In this document: positions 1 to 7,302 of the stretch, one piece after another
How positions within the stretch are numbered: position 1 is the first letter of the stretch
Layout: each line of letters begins with the position of its first letter
Assembly (NCBI GenBank): GCA_964372115.1
Contig: CAYJPN010000063.1
Coordinates: forward strand, 1 to 9,022
Direction: 5' to 3'
From: CG2-30-36-16 sp964372115
GTDB lineage: Bacteria; Bacteroidota; Ignavibacteria; Ignavibacteriales; Ignavibacteriaceae
Length of the DNA: 9,022 nucleotides
Made by a program: the position numbers and the translations under genes
The notes under the pieces: model-generated
Seen by the model: the letters and a program-made list of their open reading frames with translations, nothing else
Told to the model about the DNA's origin: nothing
The model's database searches: none

Positions 1-32
1 TTTGATTTGGAGTTTTTCATTGGTCACCCTTC

Positions 33-105
33 CTTTTTGCGTATGTAAAAAGTAATAGGAAATCTATAAAATAAAATTAACTACGGTGTTGTGGTTTAAC
101 ATAAC
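33..105. repeat. Dispersed repeat, copy A (palindromic head)
   Basis: First of three copies (also 1407-1504 and 7303-7395) of an intergenic repeat. All share a 20-base head, CTTTTTGCGTATGTAAAAAG, whose arms CTTTTT and AAAAAG are complementary. This is followed by an AAATAAAATTAA block, then CGGTGNTGT and a T/A-rich tail with a TAAC. Copy A departs from the other two near its right end, where it has ATAAC (101-105), ACGCC, GTTAT (111-115), itself a small hairpin. No protein is evident. The copies lie before the DUF5677 gene, before the restriction operon and after it, so they mark module boundaries. The exact ends are set by eye. Confidence 0.8.
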
Positions 106-110
106 ACGCC

Positions 111-120
111 GTTATATAGC
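111..120 (+). repeat. Left arm of 10-bp inverted repeat around the DUF5677 gene
   Basis: GTTATATAGC here is the exact reverse complement of GCTATATAAC at 1077-1086. The two arms lie 13 bases before the start codon and 4 bases after the stop codon of the DUF5677-like gene, so they bracket it tightly. The left arm adjoins repeat copy A. This is the geometry of a gene cassette, in which the cassette's first bases (GTT...) are complementary to the ...AAC that opens its own recombination site. The bases fit the usual GTTRRRY rule only loosely. Confidence 0.7.
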
Positions 121-133
121 TTAAGAAAAGACT

Positions 134-1072
134 ATGGCATTTGATAATATTGATGATTTTTTGGGGAAAAACAATGATTCCAAAGTTAAGGTTTTATTGA
201 ATGAATGGAATATATATTTTGAGAAATTAGTATATGTCGGGGGTGAAATTTTTAATGATATATTGAAAAAAAATTTAGGCAAAGAAGATTCTCTACCGCT
301 TGTAATGCTCCACAGAAATGCTGTGGAATTAATTGATTCAATTTCTGTTTTAATAAATAATTTTTGTAGTGAACCAGCCAGAATATTACTAAGAACACTT
401 TTAGAAACTAACTTTTACTGCCAATATATCTCTGAAAAAGATTCCAATAAAAGAGCATTAAGTTTTTTAATTTGTCATTATCATCAGAAGCTAGATTTTA
501 ATTACAAATTAGATCCAACAACTCAACAAGGAAAGCAATTTAAAAATGAATTAGGAGACGATGAAAACTTAAAAAATTATCAATTAGCTCAACAAGAATT
601 ATTGAAAAAATCAATTGATAATTTAGAAAAATTAATAAATGAAGATTTGTATAAAGAAGTAGAAAATGAATATCAAAGACTAAAAAAGGTGTTAAAATAT
701 AGAAAACCCAAATGGTATGAATTTTTTAATGGTCCATCTTCTATCGAAAAATTAGCAAAGCATTTAAAACAAGTTGGTTTATATCATATTCTTTATAGAA
801 GTTTATCCAAAAGTACTCACGGAAGTAACATTATTGATGGATATATTTCTCCTGGTAGTAATGGTGGCGAAGTTCAATTTTCACAAATTAGATTTCCTTA
901 TTCAGCTCAAATAGTTACTCAATTTACTTTTACACTTGCATTAAGAATTTACCGAATAGTGATTAAACATCATATCCCAGAAAAAGAAAAAGCATTTAGT
1001 GAATTTTATCTAAGCGAATTAAGGAACTTTTATTTAAATATTAGCACGAAAAAGGTTCTAATAATTAATTAA
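134..1072 (+). CDS. DUF5677-like protein of unknown function
   Basis: A complete 312-residue soluble, mostly helical protein with no signal peptide or membrane segment. Residues about 56-100 match the look of the DUF5677 family: a helix starting LVMLHRNAVELIDS, then PARILLRTLLE (81-91) with the R-x3-E pair (R87, E91). A later helix carries YRSLSKSTHGS around H229, where the family typically has a conserved serine/histidine patch. The middle (about 150-200) is charged and may form a coiled coil. Biochemical function is unknown. Members are often found among accessory genes, and here the neighbour is a restriction system, but a defence role is only inferred. The start ATG at 134 lacks a clear Shine-Dalgarno site, as is normal in Bacteroidota. 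The gene is AT-rich and sits alone between inverted repeat arms and dispersed repeats, which suggests it was acquired as its own module. Confidence 0.65.
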   Translation: MAFDNIDDFLGKNNDSKVKVLLNEWNIYFEKLVYVGGEIFNDILKKNLGKEDSLPLVMLHRNAVELIDSISVLINNFCSEPARILLRTLLETNFYCQYISEKDSNKRALSFLICHYHQKLDFNYKLDPTTQQGKQFKNELGDDENLKNYQLAQQELLKKSIDNLEKLINEDLYKEVENEYQRLKKVLKYRKPKWYEFFNGPSSIEKLAKHLKQVGLYHILYRSLSKSTHGSNIIDGYISPGSNGGEVQFSQIRFPYSAQIVTQFTFTLALRIYRIVIKHHIPEKEKAFSEFYLSELRNFYLNISTKKVLIIN

Positions 1073-1406
1073 TCACGCTATATAACCAGTGGCTCCCAAT
1101 GAACCATTTCCCGCATTATGTTAGTGCTTGTTTTTATGTTCTTATTTGTTGTTGAGTTAGAAGTTTTGAATAATTTAGATTTAATTAAGTTCATTTTTGT
1201 GAGAAAATATTAGAATTAGGCGTAGTTATATAACATCCAGTAATGGGTTTAATATTTTGATATAGAAAAAAACAAAGATATTTTTTTAGTAAGCGTCTGT
1301 TTATGTCGCTTCAATTTGGTTAAGCGAATAACAGGATATCCCAATTATTAAGGGATACTATTTATCGTCATTCGGGGTTTAGAAAATATGATCGAAACAA
1401 TCCTTG
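1073..1406. other. Gene-free spacer with inverted repeats between the two modules
   Basis: No convincing gene is seen on either strand. The stretch holds the possible closed element 1077-1234, then two neighbouring stem-loops. The first has CTGTT (1297-1301) and TCGCTT (1306-1311) pairing with AAGCGA (1322-1327) and AACAG (1330-1334). The second has TATCCC (1337-1342) pairing with GGGATA (1352-1357). The rest is AT-rich. It ends at repeat copy B. The spacer after the restriction operon (7053-7302) occupies the equivalent position before copy C and is also rich in stems, although the sequences differ. Confidence 0.5.
1077..1086 (+). repeat. Right arm of 10-bp inverted repeat around the DUF5677 gene
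   Basis: GCTATATAAC is the exact reverse complement of 111-120. A further related copy, the self-palindrome GTTATATAAC at 1225-1234, can pair with this arm at 9 of 10 positions, so 1077-1234 could close into a hairpin-based element of 158 bases. The pattern ...AAC first, then GTT..., is the order found in integron attC sites. Confidence 0.65.
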
Positions 1407-1504
1407 CTTTTTGCGTATGTAAAAAGTAGAAGGAAGTCTTTAAAATAAAATTAATTGCGGTGATGTGTTTTAATAACTTGCCCCGTCTGTTAGCCAACGG
1501 ATTG
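1407..1504. repeat. Dispersed repeat, copy B
   Basis: This copy is very similar to copy C over its whole length: the palindromic head, AAATAAAATTAA, CGGTG, then ...AACTTG, CCCGTC and GTTAGCCAACGGATTG. Copy A shares only the first three quarters. The tail forms a stem CCGTC (1483-1487) with GACGG (1504-1508) around GTTAGCCAAC. Similarity to C also reaches a few bases to the left (AAACAA, two bases, CTT). Copies B and C directly flank the restriction operon in the same orientation, so recombination between them would remove it. Confidence 0.85.
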
Positions 1505-1606
1505 ACGGACTTAACCAGAACTTTGACGGTTAACAAGGCTTTATATGCTCGATAAATAAAATAATTACGTATTATATTGCAAATTGAAAATTTTGGAAAT
1601 TAGTGT

Positions 1607-3424
1607 ATGAAATTATACGAAACATTAGAGCAAGAACTCAAGAAAGAACCCAACTTCGTGACAGACAACGGAGAACTGAAAAAATGGGTGGTGCTAAATA
1701 AAGCACAGAATTTTGAGGAAGAACTCATTGGACGGTTGCTCGGCAATGCAGAATTGAAAGACAAGTTTTTTGTAAAGGTTGCTTCGACAGGCTCAGCACA
1801 GGGAGTAATGGTGTTTAACCAAAACTTGTTTGTGCAGTTTATGGAGCAGAAAAACTACCTGAATGACAGTTACACCCAATTTAAAAATAAGGTTGGACTC
1901 ACCATTGACGGCAAATATCTAAAACAGCGCAACGAAGTTGCGTTAGTATGGCCCTTTAAAGACTGCATTTTGGAAGGCGGACAAAGCCGTGAAGAAGACA
2001 AGCGGGAAGAAATTTTCTTCAATGAAATTTTGGCACAGGACGAAATTACCCAACTCTTAGAACCAAAAGTTTTAACTAACGCCAAACGTATACATGCCGA
2101 CACTTCGACAGGCTCAATGCAGGCGGTTGAAAAACCGCTTGACCAGTTTAACCGAAATGAACAAGGCACGATAACCGACAACCTGATTATAAAAGGCAAC
2201 AACCTTTTGGCATTGCACACACTTAAGGAAGAATTTGCAGGTAAAGTAAAACTGATTTACATAGACCCGCCTTATAATACAGGTAGTGACAGCTTCAAAT
2301 ATAACGATTCTTTTACTGAGTCAACTTGGCTCACATTTATGCATAATCGTTTAAAAGTTGCACACAGTTTGCTTCATAAATCAGGTGTTCTTTTGGTTCA
2401 GATTAATGACCACAACCAAACATACTTGAAAATCTTGCTTGATGAAGTTTTCACAAAAGAGAATTTCATCAATATTATTTCTGTTCGCACTAAGTCACCA
2501 TCAGGATTTAAAACTGTAAACTTAGGATTATTTGAAACAGCAGAATATATCTTGATGTATGGCAAATCAAAGAACGAATTCAAATACAATCCACAATATG
2601 TGGATTCGGGATATGATGAAAATTACACGGGATACATAACAAACATTTCAGAAAATCCAGAAAATTGGATTATAGATGATATAAGAAAAATTATATGTAG
2701 AGAAGAAGGAATTGACCCCGATACAACACATCAACCATACAGCAAGGTTAAAGACAAAATTGGTGAAGGTCTTTACATTCAAAAATTATCAGACTTTGCA
2801 CTTGCAAACGCAGATTCAGTTTTTCGTCTTACAGCTATTGGAGATGATGCGGGAAAGGAAACTCTTGATGCAAAGAAAAAATCTCAAAAAAGCCCTGAGA
2901 AAGTTTTGCTAGTTACAAGAGAACAAAACGATTCACGATTCATCTTAAACGGCCAAGAAATAGCATTTTACTCAAAGAAAATAAAAGAAATTGACGGAAA
3001 GAAAATACCAACAACAATCCTTACAAATATTTGGTCTGATATAGCGTATGAAGGAATTGCATCTGAAGGGGGTGTGACACTAAAGAAAGGCAAAAAGCCT
3101 GAAAAACTTCTTAGAAGAATTATAGAAATGACGACCAATGAAAAGGATCTTGTTTTAGATTATCATTTAGGAAGTGGGACAACTTGTGCGGTAGCCCATA
3201 AGTTGAGTAGGCAATATATAGGTCTTGAACAATTAGACTATGGCGACAATGATAGCGTCAAAAGACTCAAAAATGTAATAAACGGTGATACAACAGGCAT
3301 TTCTAAACCAGTTAATTGGAAAGGCGGCGGTGAATTCGTTTATCTCGAACTAAAAAAATACAACCAAACTTTTATTGAGCAGATAGCTTCGGCAAGCTCG
3401 GCAACCGGGTTGTTGCAAATATAG
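1607..3424 (+). CDS. Type III restriction-modification DNA methyltransferase (Mod), ends early at TAG
   Basis: N6-adenine DNA methyltransferase that would give a type III system its sequence specificity and, with Res, form the restriction complex. Catalytic motif IV, DPPYNTG, is at residues 220-226. The AdoMet-binding motif I, LDYHLGSGTT, comes later at 517-526. This order defines the beta class used by type III Mod proteins. The roughly 200 residues between them hold the target recognition region. The N-terminus (about 1-190) has the usual family domain. The frame stops after 605 residues at TAG (3422-3424), but the same phase continues without another stop to 3655 (682 residues in all), and that extension reads like the normal Mod C-terminus. 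Three short dispersed repeats lie in frame at residues 59-66, 166-173 and 594-601. The start at 1607 has no clear ribosome binding site. Activity is uncertain because the C-terminal segment is detached. Confidence 0.9.
   Translation: MKLYETLEQELKKEPNFVTDNGELKKWVVLNKAQNFEEELIGRLLGNAELKDKFFVKVASTGSAQGVMVFNQNLFVQFMEQKNYLNDSYTQFKNKVGLTIDGKYLKQRNEVALVWPFKDCILEGGQSREEDKREEIFFNEILAQDEITQLLEPKVLTNAKRIHADTSTGSMQAVEKPLDQFNRNEQGTITDNLIIKGNNLLALHTLKEEFAGKVKLIYIDPPYNTGSDSFKYNDSFTESTWLTFMHNRLKVAHSLLHKSGVLLVQINDHNQTYLKILLDEVFTKENFINIISVRTKSPSGFKTVNLGLFETAEYILMYGKSKNEFKYNPQYVDSGYDENYTGYITNISENPENWIIDDIRKIICREEGIDPDTTHQPYSKVKDKIGEGLYIQKLSDFALANADSVFRLTAIGDDAGKETLDAKKKSQKSPEKVLLVTREQNDSRFILNGQEIAFYSKKIKEIDGKKIPTTILTNIWSDIAYEGIASEGGVTLKKGKKPEKLLRRIIEMTTNEKDLVLDYHLGSGTTCAVAHKLSRQYIGLEQLDYGDNDSVKRLKNVINGDTTGISKPVNWKGGGEFVYLELKKYNQTFIEQIASASSATGLLQI
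1782..1795 (+). repeat. Dispersed short repeat in mod, copy 1
   Basis: CTTCGACAGGCTCA, followed by GCACAGGG. It is read GCT TCG ACA GGC TCA, giving A-S-T-G-S at residues 59-63. The motif is a small repeat seen widely in Bacteroidota and other environmental genomes, usually between genes. Here it sits between KDKFFVKV and VMVFNQNLF, where family members as I recall them have only two or three residues, so it looks like an in-frame insertion of about six to eight codons. Confidence 0.7.
2103..2116 (+). repeat. Dispersed short repeat in mod, copy 2
   Basis: The same 14 bases as copy 1 (CTTCGACAGGCTCA) recur 321 bases downstream in the same codon phase, giving T-S-T-G-S at residues 166-170. It lies between LTNAKRIHAD and EKPLDQFNRNEQG, a linker ahead of the catalytic domain that probably tolerates extra residues. 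Confidence 0.7.
3387..3400 (+). repeat. Dispersed short repeat in mod, copy 3 (diverged)
   Basis: CTTCGGCAAGCTCG matches copies 1 and 2 at 11 of 14 bases and is followed by GCAACCGGG. It is read in the same phase, giving A-S-A-S-S at residues 594-598. It sits seven codons before the TAG that ends the mod frame. The local peptide FIEQIASASSATGLLQI appears to have replaced a charged helix segment rather than lengthened the protein. Confidence 0.5.
3422..3424 (+). other. In-frame amber codon splitting Mod
   Basis: TAG interrupts a frame that otherwise stays open from 1607 to 3655. The reading is L-L-Q-I-stop-E-Q-M-K-A-K-S. From memory of related Mod proteins the interrupted residue is a tryptophan (QIWEQM), so one TGG-to-TAG change would explain it. 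The other complete genes here end in TAA or TGA, so TAG is used only at this place. AGGAG at 3423-3427 overlaps the stop and lies just three bases before ATG 3431, close for a ribosome binding site but allowing restart. Confidence 0.75.
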
Positions 3425-3430
3425 GAGCAG

Positions 3431-3655
3431 ATGAAAGCTAAAAGTTTCCTGAATTACAACGTGGACATTAAAAAGCAGGATGAACACTTGGAAGAATTTA
3501 AAGCCTTGACTTTAGAAGAACAAAAACAACATTTGGTTGAATTGTTAGACAAAAACCAGTTGTATGTAAATCTATCATCGCTAAATGATACCGACTTTGC
3601 CTGCACGGAAAATGAAAAGAAAGTAACCAGAGATTTTTACCAAATAAAAAAGTAA
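3431..3655 (+). CDS. Detached C-terminal segment of Mod (74 residues)
   Basis: This frame is in the same phase as mod, starting seven bases after its TAG. The charged helical sequence (FLNYNVDIKKQDEHLEEF, LVELLDKNQLYVNL, then KVTRDFYQIKK) resembles the C-terminal end of type III Mod proteins, a region thought to help Mod dimerise or contact Res. It has no catalytic motif and no separate family that I recognise. It could be made by restart at ATG 3431, by readthrough of TAG, or not at all. Only 5 bases separate it from the next gene. Reading it as an independent small protein is possible but less likely. Confidence 0.75.
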   Translation: MKAKSFLNYNVDIKKQDEHLEEFKALTLEEQKQHLVELLDKNQLYVNLSSLNDTDFACTENEKKVTRDFYQIKK

Positions 3656-3660
3656 GTGTA

Positions 3661-4491
3661 ATGGAAAAAACATCAATCAAATTATTTGAGCAAAAGAAAG
3701 TACGCTCTATGTGGAGCGATGCGGAAGAAAAATGGTATTTTTCAATTATTGACGTAATTGAAATACTTACCGGCAGCCCCCGTCCGAGAAAATATTGGAA
3801 CGCATTAAAAACAAAACTCAAAACAGAGGGAAGTGAGTTGTCCCAAAACCTGGGACAACTGAAAATGCTCTCCTCTGATGGAAAATACTATAAAACCGAT
3901 GTTGCAGATACCGAGCAGCTTTTCCGTTTGATACAAAGTATCCCTTCTCCCAAAGCGGAACCTTTTAAATTGTGGATAGCCAAAGTAGCTCGTGAAAGAA
4001 TTGATGAAATTGAAGACCCCGAAATAGGTATAGACCGCTTAATGGAAACCTATCTTAAAAAAGGATACAGCAAAGAATGGATAAACCAACGCCTAAAAAG
4101 CATAGAGGTTCGCAAAGAGCTTACCGATGAATGGGATGAAAGAGGCGTAAAAAAAGGAGAAGAATATGCAATACTTACTGATGAAATAATCAAAGCCTGG
4201 AGCGGGTTATCGGTAAAAAAATATAAAAAACACAAAGACCTTAAAAAAGAAAATCTACGGGATAATATGACCAATTTAGAATTGGTACTCAATATGCTTG
4301 CCGAAGCCACCACTACCGAAATAAGCAAAGAAAAAAAACCGAAAACATTTGAGCAAAATAAAGTAATAGCCAAACAAGGCGGAACAATTGCTGGCAATAC
4401 ACGAAAAGAGATTGAAGAAAAAACGGGGAAAAAAGTGGTAACAAAACTTAGTGCAAAAAATTACTTAGACAATAAAAAGAAATTGAAGTAA
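3661..4491 (+). CDS. BRO-N / DinD-like protein inside the restriction operon
   Basis: 276 residues. The N-terminal part (about 1-110) looks like a BRO-N domain, the DNA-binding fold of phage antirepressor-type proteins, with WYFSIIDVIEIL (25-36) and RPRKYWNALKTKL. The C-terminal half resembles E. coli DinD: EEYAILTDEI (167-176), KKHKDLKKENLRDNMTNLEL, then AEATTTE. It ends with GGTIAGNTRKEIEEKTGKKV (240-259), a tail shared by this family. DinD is a DNA-damage-induced protein reported to inhibit RecA activities. Whether this homologue does so is unknown. The gene starts 5 bases after the Mod tail and its TAA overlaps the ATG of res by one base (TAATG), so it is surely co-transcribed and coupled to res. 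It may regulate or accompany the system. No Shine-Dalgarno site is evident. Confidence 0.8.
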   Translation: MEKTSIKLFEQKKVRSMWSDAEEKWYFSIIDVIEILTGSPRPRKYWNALKTKLKTEGSELSQNLGQLKMLSSDGKYYKTDVADTEQLFRLIQSIPSPKAEPFKLWIAKVARERIDEIEDPEIGIDRLMETYLKKGYSKEWINQRLKSIEVRKELTDEWDERGVKKGEEYAILTDEIIKAWSGLSVKKYKKHKDLKKENLRDNMTNLELVLNMLAEATTTEISKEKKPKTFEQNKVIAKQGGTIAGNTRKEIEEKTGKKVVTKLSAKNYLDNKKKLK

Positions 4492-7052
4492 TGGCGTTTC
4501 TACACGAAATATTCAATAATCCATTTGCAAAAAAAGCATTAGCTCAGGTTGATGTTCCTATCTGGATCAGCGACAATTTAAAACCCGGATTCGGTCAGCG
4601 TCCTTATCAGATTGAAGCATTTAAGCGATACATATATTTGGATCAGGAAGAATTAGAAGAAAAGCCAAGAAAGCCTTATCACTTACTTTACAATATGGCA
4701 ACGGGAAGCGGTAAAACTCTGATAATGACAGGATTGATGTTGTACCTTTACAAAAAGGGCTATCGCAACTTTTTGTTTTTCGTTAACAGCAACAATATCA
4801 TTCAGAAAACCAAAGACAATTTTCTGAACCCACAGGCTTCAAAATATTTGTTCAACTATAAAATTGTGATTGACGGAAAAGAAGTGCTAATCAAAGAGAT
4901 TGACAACTTTGAAGAAGCCGACAATCAAAATATCAATTTGAAGTTTACCACCATTCAACAGCTTCATATTGACCTGAATAACACCAAAGAAAACAGCGTA
5001 ACCTGCGAAGATTTTAAGGACAAGAAAATTGTTTTGATTGCTGACGAAGCTCACCACTTGGTAGCAGGAACAAGATCGGGCAATCTGTTTGGCAGTTGGG
5101 AAGACACAGTAAAGAAAATTCACGATTCCAATTTTGATAATATCCTGCTTGAATTTACCGCAACGATTGACATCGACACTGTCGCTTTGGTAAACCACTA
5201 TCAGGATAAAGTGATTTTCAAATACGACCTTGCCCAATTCCGCATTGACAAGTATTCCAAAGAAATCAACTTAATCCGTTCTTTGTATGACGAGAAAGAC
5301 CGCATCATACAAGCATTGATTTTAAACTTGTATCGGCAGGAATTAGCAACTTCAAACAATATCAATTTAAAGCCTGTAATACTGTTCAAGGCGAAAAAAA
5401 CAATCAAAGAATCGGAGCAGAACAAAGAGAACTTTCACAAACTAATTGATGATTTTTCGGTGGCGATGGTGGAGAAAATCAAAAAAACTTCAACCGTTTC
5501 AATCGTTCAAAAAGCTTTTAAATTCTTTGAAGCAAAAGCAATTTCATCCAACGAAATCGTAAAACGCATACAAGCCAATTTCCGATTTGAAAATTGTCTA
5601 AGCGCCAACAATGACGCAGAAGCCGAAAAAAACCAAATATTGCTCAACACCCTGGAAGATGAAAACAATCCAATCAGAGCCGTTTTTGCCGTTCAGAAAT
5701 TAAATGAAGGTTGGGACGTATTAAATTTGTTTGACATTGTTCGTTTATATGAAGGCAGAGATGGTAGAGAAAACAGCCCAGGCAAAACAACTCTTTCAGA
5801 AGCCCAGTTAATTGGTCGTGGTGCAAGATACTATCCGTTCGCATTGGAATTAGGGGAAGATAAATACACACGTAAATTTGATGATGATATTTTAAATGAT
5901 TTAAAAACTTTGGAGGAATTATATTACCACGCAAGAGAAGATAGTAAATATATCTCAGAATTAAAGATTGCACTTGTGAAATCTGGAATTTATCAAGATG
6001 AAGAAAATCTTGTAACCAAACAGCTTACATTAAAATTGGAGTTTATGGAAACAGATTTTTACCGTGACGGTAACGTTTTCTACAATAAAAAAGTGCCTAA
6101 GAGCTTTGACAATATTAAATCATTTTCTGACTTAGGAGTAAAGAAAACCAACTATCGTCATTTTTTATCTTCCGGAGTTGGCAGAATGTCGAGTGCTTTT
6201 TCAGAAACAGATTCAACAGAAAGAGATTCAGAAACAGCCAAAACAAAAGAATTTAAACTATCGAAGATTCCTAAAAACACAATTCGTTTTGCGTTAAGCC
6301 AAAATCCGTTTTTCTACTTTGACAGTTTATCGCATTACTTTCCAAGTGTTGGTTCACTTTCTAATTTCATTTACAGCACAGACTATTTAGCAGGTTTAGA
6401 AATTACATTTAGCGGAACAGCGAACCGATTAAATGAAATAAGCCACTTTGACTATCTGCAAGCCATGAACGGACTGTTACAAAACATTGAAACTGACATA
6501 AAGAGTAATGCAACCGAATACGAAGGTTCGGAATTTATATCAAAGAAAATTTATGAAGTCTTTCCAGACAAGAAAGACATACGTTTTAGAAAAGACACTG
6601 ACAGAGAAGAAGGACAAGAAACAATGCTTTGCAACGAACCTTGGTATGCTTACAACGCAAACTATGGTACAAGTGAAGAAAGAAGTTTCGTGAGATTATT
6701 TGAAAGTCGTTTTGAAGGACTGAATCGGAAGTTTGAAAACATTTACCTAATCCGTAACGAAAGAGAAATTAAAATCTTCGACAAACTTGGGCGAGCTTTT
6801 GAGCCCGACTTTTTACTTTTCTGTAAGCAACGAGACGGAGAACAAATGACTTTTCAGGTTTTCGTAGAACCAAAAGGAAGTCATTTGTTAGGCCACGACA
6901 AATGGAAAGAAGACTTTCTAAAGGAAATCAGAACTGAACAAAAGACTATCAAAATCCACACAGACACTTATTTTATAACAGCCGTTCCGTTCTATAATTA
7001 CAACAACGAAAACGAATTTAAGACGACTTTAGAAAGTTCTTTAGTCAGCTGA
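4491..7052 (+). CDS. Type III restriction endonuclease, Res subunit
   Basis: 853 residues. Res is the ATP-driven motor and nuclease that, with Mod, cuts DNA lacking methylation. The superfamily 2 helicase motifs run in order: QRPYQ (36-40), Walker A ATGSGKT (70-76), DEAH (185-188), FTAT (222-225), KLNEGWDV (403-410) and QLIGRGARYYP (439-449). The C-terminal PD-(D/E)XK nuclease is visible as EPDF with D773, then E793-P-K795. All key residues are present, and the length is normal for Bacteroidota members, so Res looks intact. The start ATG overlaps the stop of the DinD-like gene by one base, indicating translational coupling. The frame ends at TGA 7050-7052. Because Res needs Mod for site recognition, its activity depends on whether the split Mod still works. 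Confidence 0.93.
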   Translation: MAFLHEIFNNPFAKKALAQVDVPIWISDNLKPGFGQRPYQIEAFKRYIYLDQEELEEKPRKPYHLLYNMATGSGKTLIMTGLMLYLYKKGYRNFLFFVNSNNIIQKTKDNFLNPQASKYLFNYKIVIDGKEVLIKEIDNFEEADNQNINLKFTTIQQLHIDLNNTKENSVTCEDFKDKKIVLIADEAHHLVAGTRSGNLFGSWEDTVKKIHDSNFDNILLEFTATIDIDTVALVNHYQDKVIFKYDLAQFRIDKYSKEINLIRSLYDEKDRIIQALILNLYRQELATSNNINLKPVILFKAKKTIKESEQNKENFHKLIDDFSVAMVEKIKKTSTVSIVQKAFKFFEAKAISSNEIVKRIQANFRFENCLSANNDAEAEKNQILLNTLEDENNPIRAVFAVQKLNEGWDVLNLFDIVRLYEGRDGRENSPGKTTLSEAQLIGRGARYYPFALELGEDKYTRKFDDDILNDLKTLEELYYHAREDSKYISELKIALVKSGIYQDEENLVTKQLTLKLEFMETDFYRDGNVFYNKKVPKSFDNIKSFSDLGVKKTNYRHFLSSGVGRMSSAFSETDSTERDSETAKTKEFKLSKIPKNTIRFALSQNPFFYFDSLSHYFPSVGSLSNFIYSTDYLAGLEITFSGTANRLNEISHFDYLQAMNGLLQNIETDIKSNATEYEGSEFISKKIYEVFPDKKDIRFRKDTDREEGQETMLCNEPWYAYNANYGTSEERSFVRLFESRFEGLNRKFENIYLIRNEREIKIFDKLGRAFEPDFLLFCKQRDGEQMTFQVFVEPKGSHLLGHDKWKEDFLKEIRTEQKTIKIHTDTYFITAVPFYNYNNENEFKTTLESSLVS

Positions 7053-7071
7053 TTTAATAATGGCACCTAAC

Positions 7072-7278
7072 GTTACAACGATTTATGCCAGGCCCCGTAA
7101 AAAAGCAGGGTAACCTGCGCCGGGCATAATCCGGTGTCCCCGCAAAGAAACGGGGTGTATGGATGGACTAGCCCCGCCAAACAAAATGGCGGGCAGGCTC
7201 CAAGCGGCTTAACGCGGAGGCCTGTATTTTCAACAGCGCATTTTATTAAGTGTGTTAACTCTTACGGGACGTTGTAGC
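7072..7278. other. GC-rich foldable element after res (possible structured RNA or attC-like site)
   Basis: About 57% GC by hand count over 7081-7230, against mid-30s in the neighbouring genes. The ends pair: GTTACAACG (7072-7080) with CGTTGTAGC (7270-7278), nine pairs including one G-T. Inside are TTATGCC (7083-7089) with GGCATAA (7123-7129), enclosing GCAGG-GTAA-CCTGC (7105-7118); CCCCG (7138-7142) with CGGGG (7151-7155); CCCGCCA (7173-7179) with TGGCGGG (7187-7193); and a stem 7194-7224 made of CAGG/CCTG, CTCC/GGAG and GCG/CGC. There is no gene in it. Just before it, ACCTAAC (7065-7071) fits the attC pattern RYYYAAC. I recognise no known RNA family. The strand is unknown. Confidence 0.5.
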
Positions 7279-7302
7279 CCGAAAGAAAATAAACAACTCT
7301 TA

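Noticed and set aside
1..48. Open frame from the left edge ending in TAA (FDLEFFIGHPSFLRM)
   Set aside because: Its last codons come from repeat copy A, and 16 codons without a recognisable motif cannot be called the end of a gene.
1118..1213. 31-codon frame with a hydrophobic start (MLVLVFMFLFVV)
   Set aside because: No ribosome binding site, short, in an AT-rich spacer where such frames arise by chance, and it overlaps the possible folded element.
1348..1536. Minus-strand frame of 62 codons
   Set aside because: It lies mostly across repeat copy B, has no recognisable domain or ribosome binding site, and the same reading is broken by stops in copies A and C.
1870..2220. Minus-strand frame of 116 codons within mod
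   Set aside because: It is antisense to the catalytic-domain region of mod and has no family resemblance. Its EPVEV peptide is just the reverse reading of the dispersed short repeat.
7084..7224. Resemblance to a cobalamin riboswitch (TCCGG, GTCCCCGCAA, later GGAG-CCTG)
   Set aside because: The short matches do not sit in the full conserved core, the spacing is wrong, and no cobalamin or transport gene follows.
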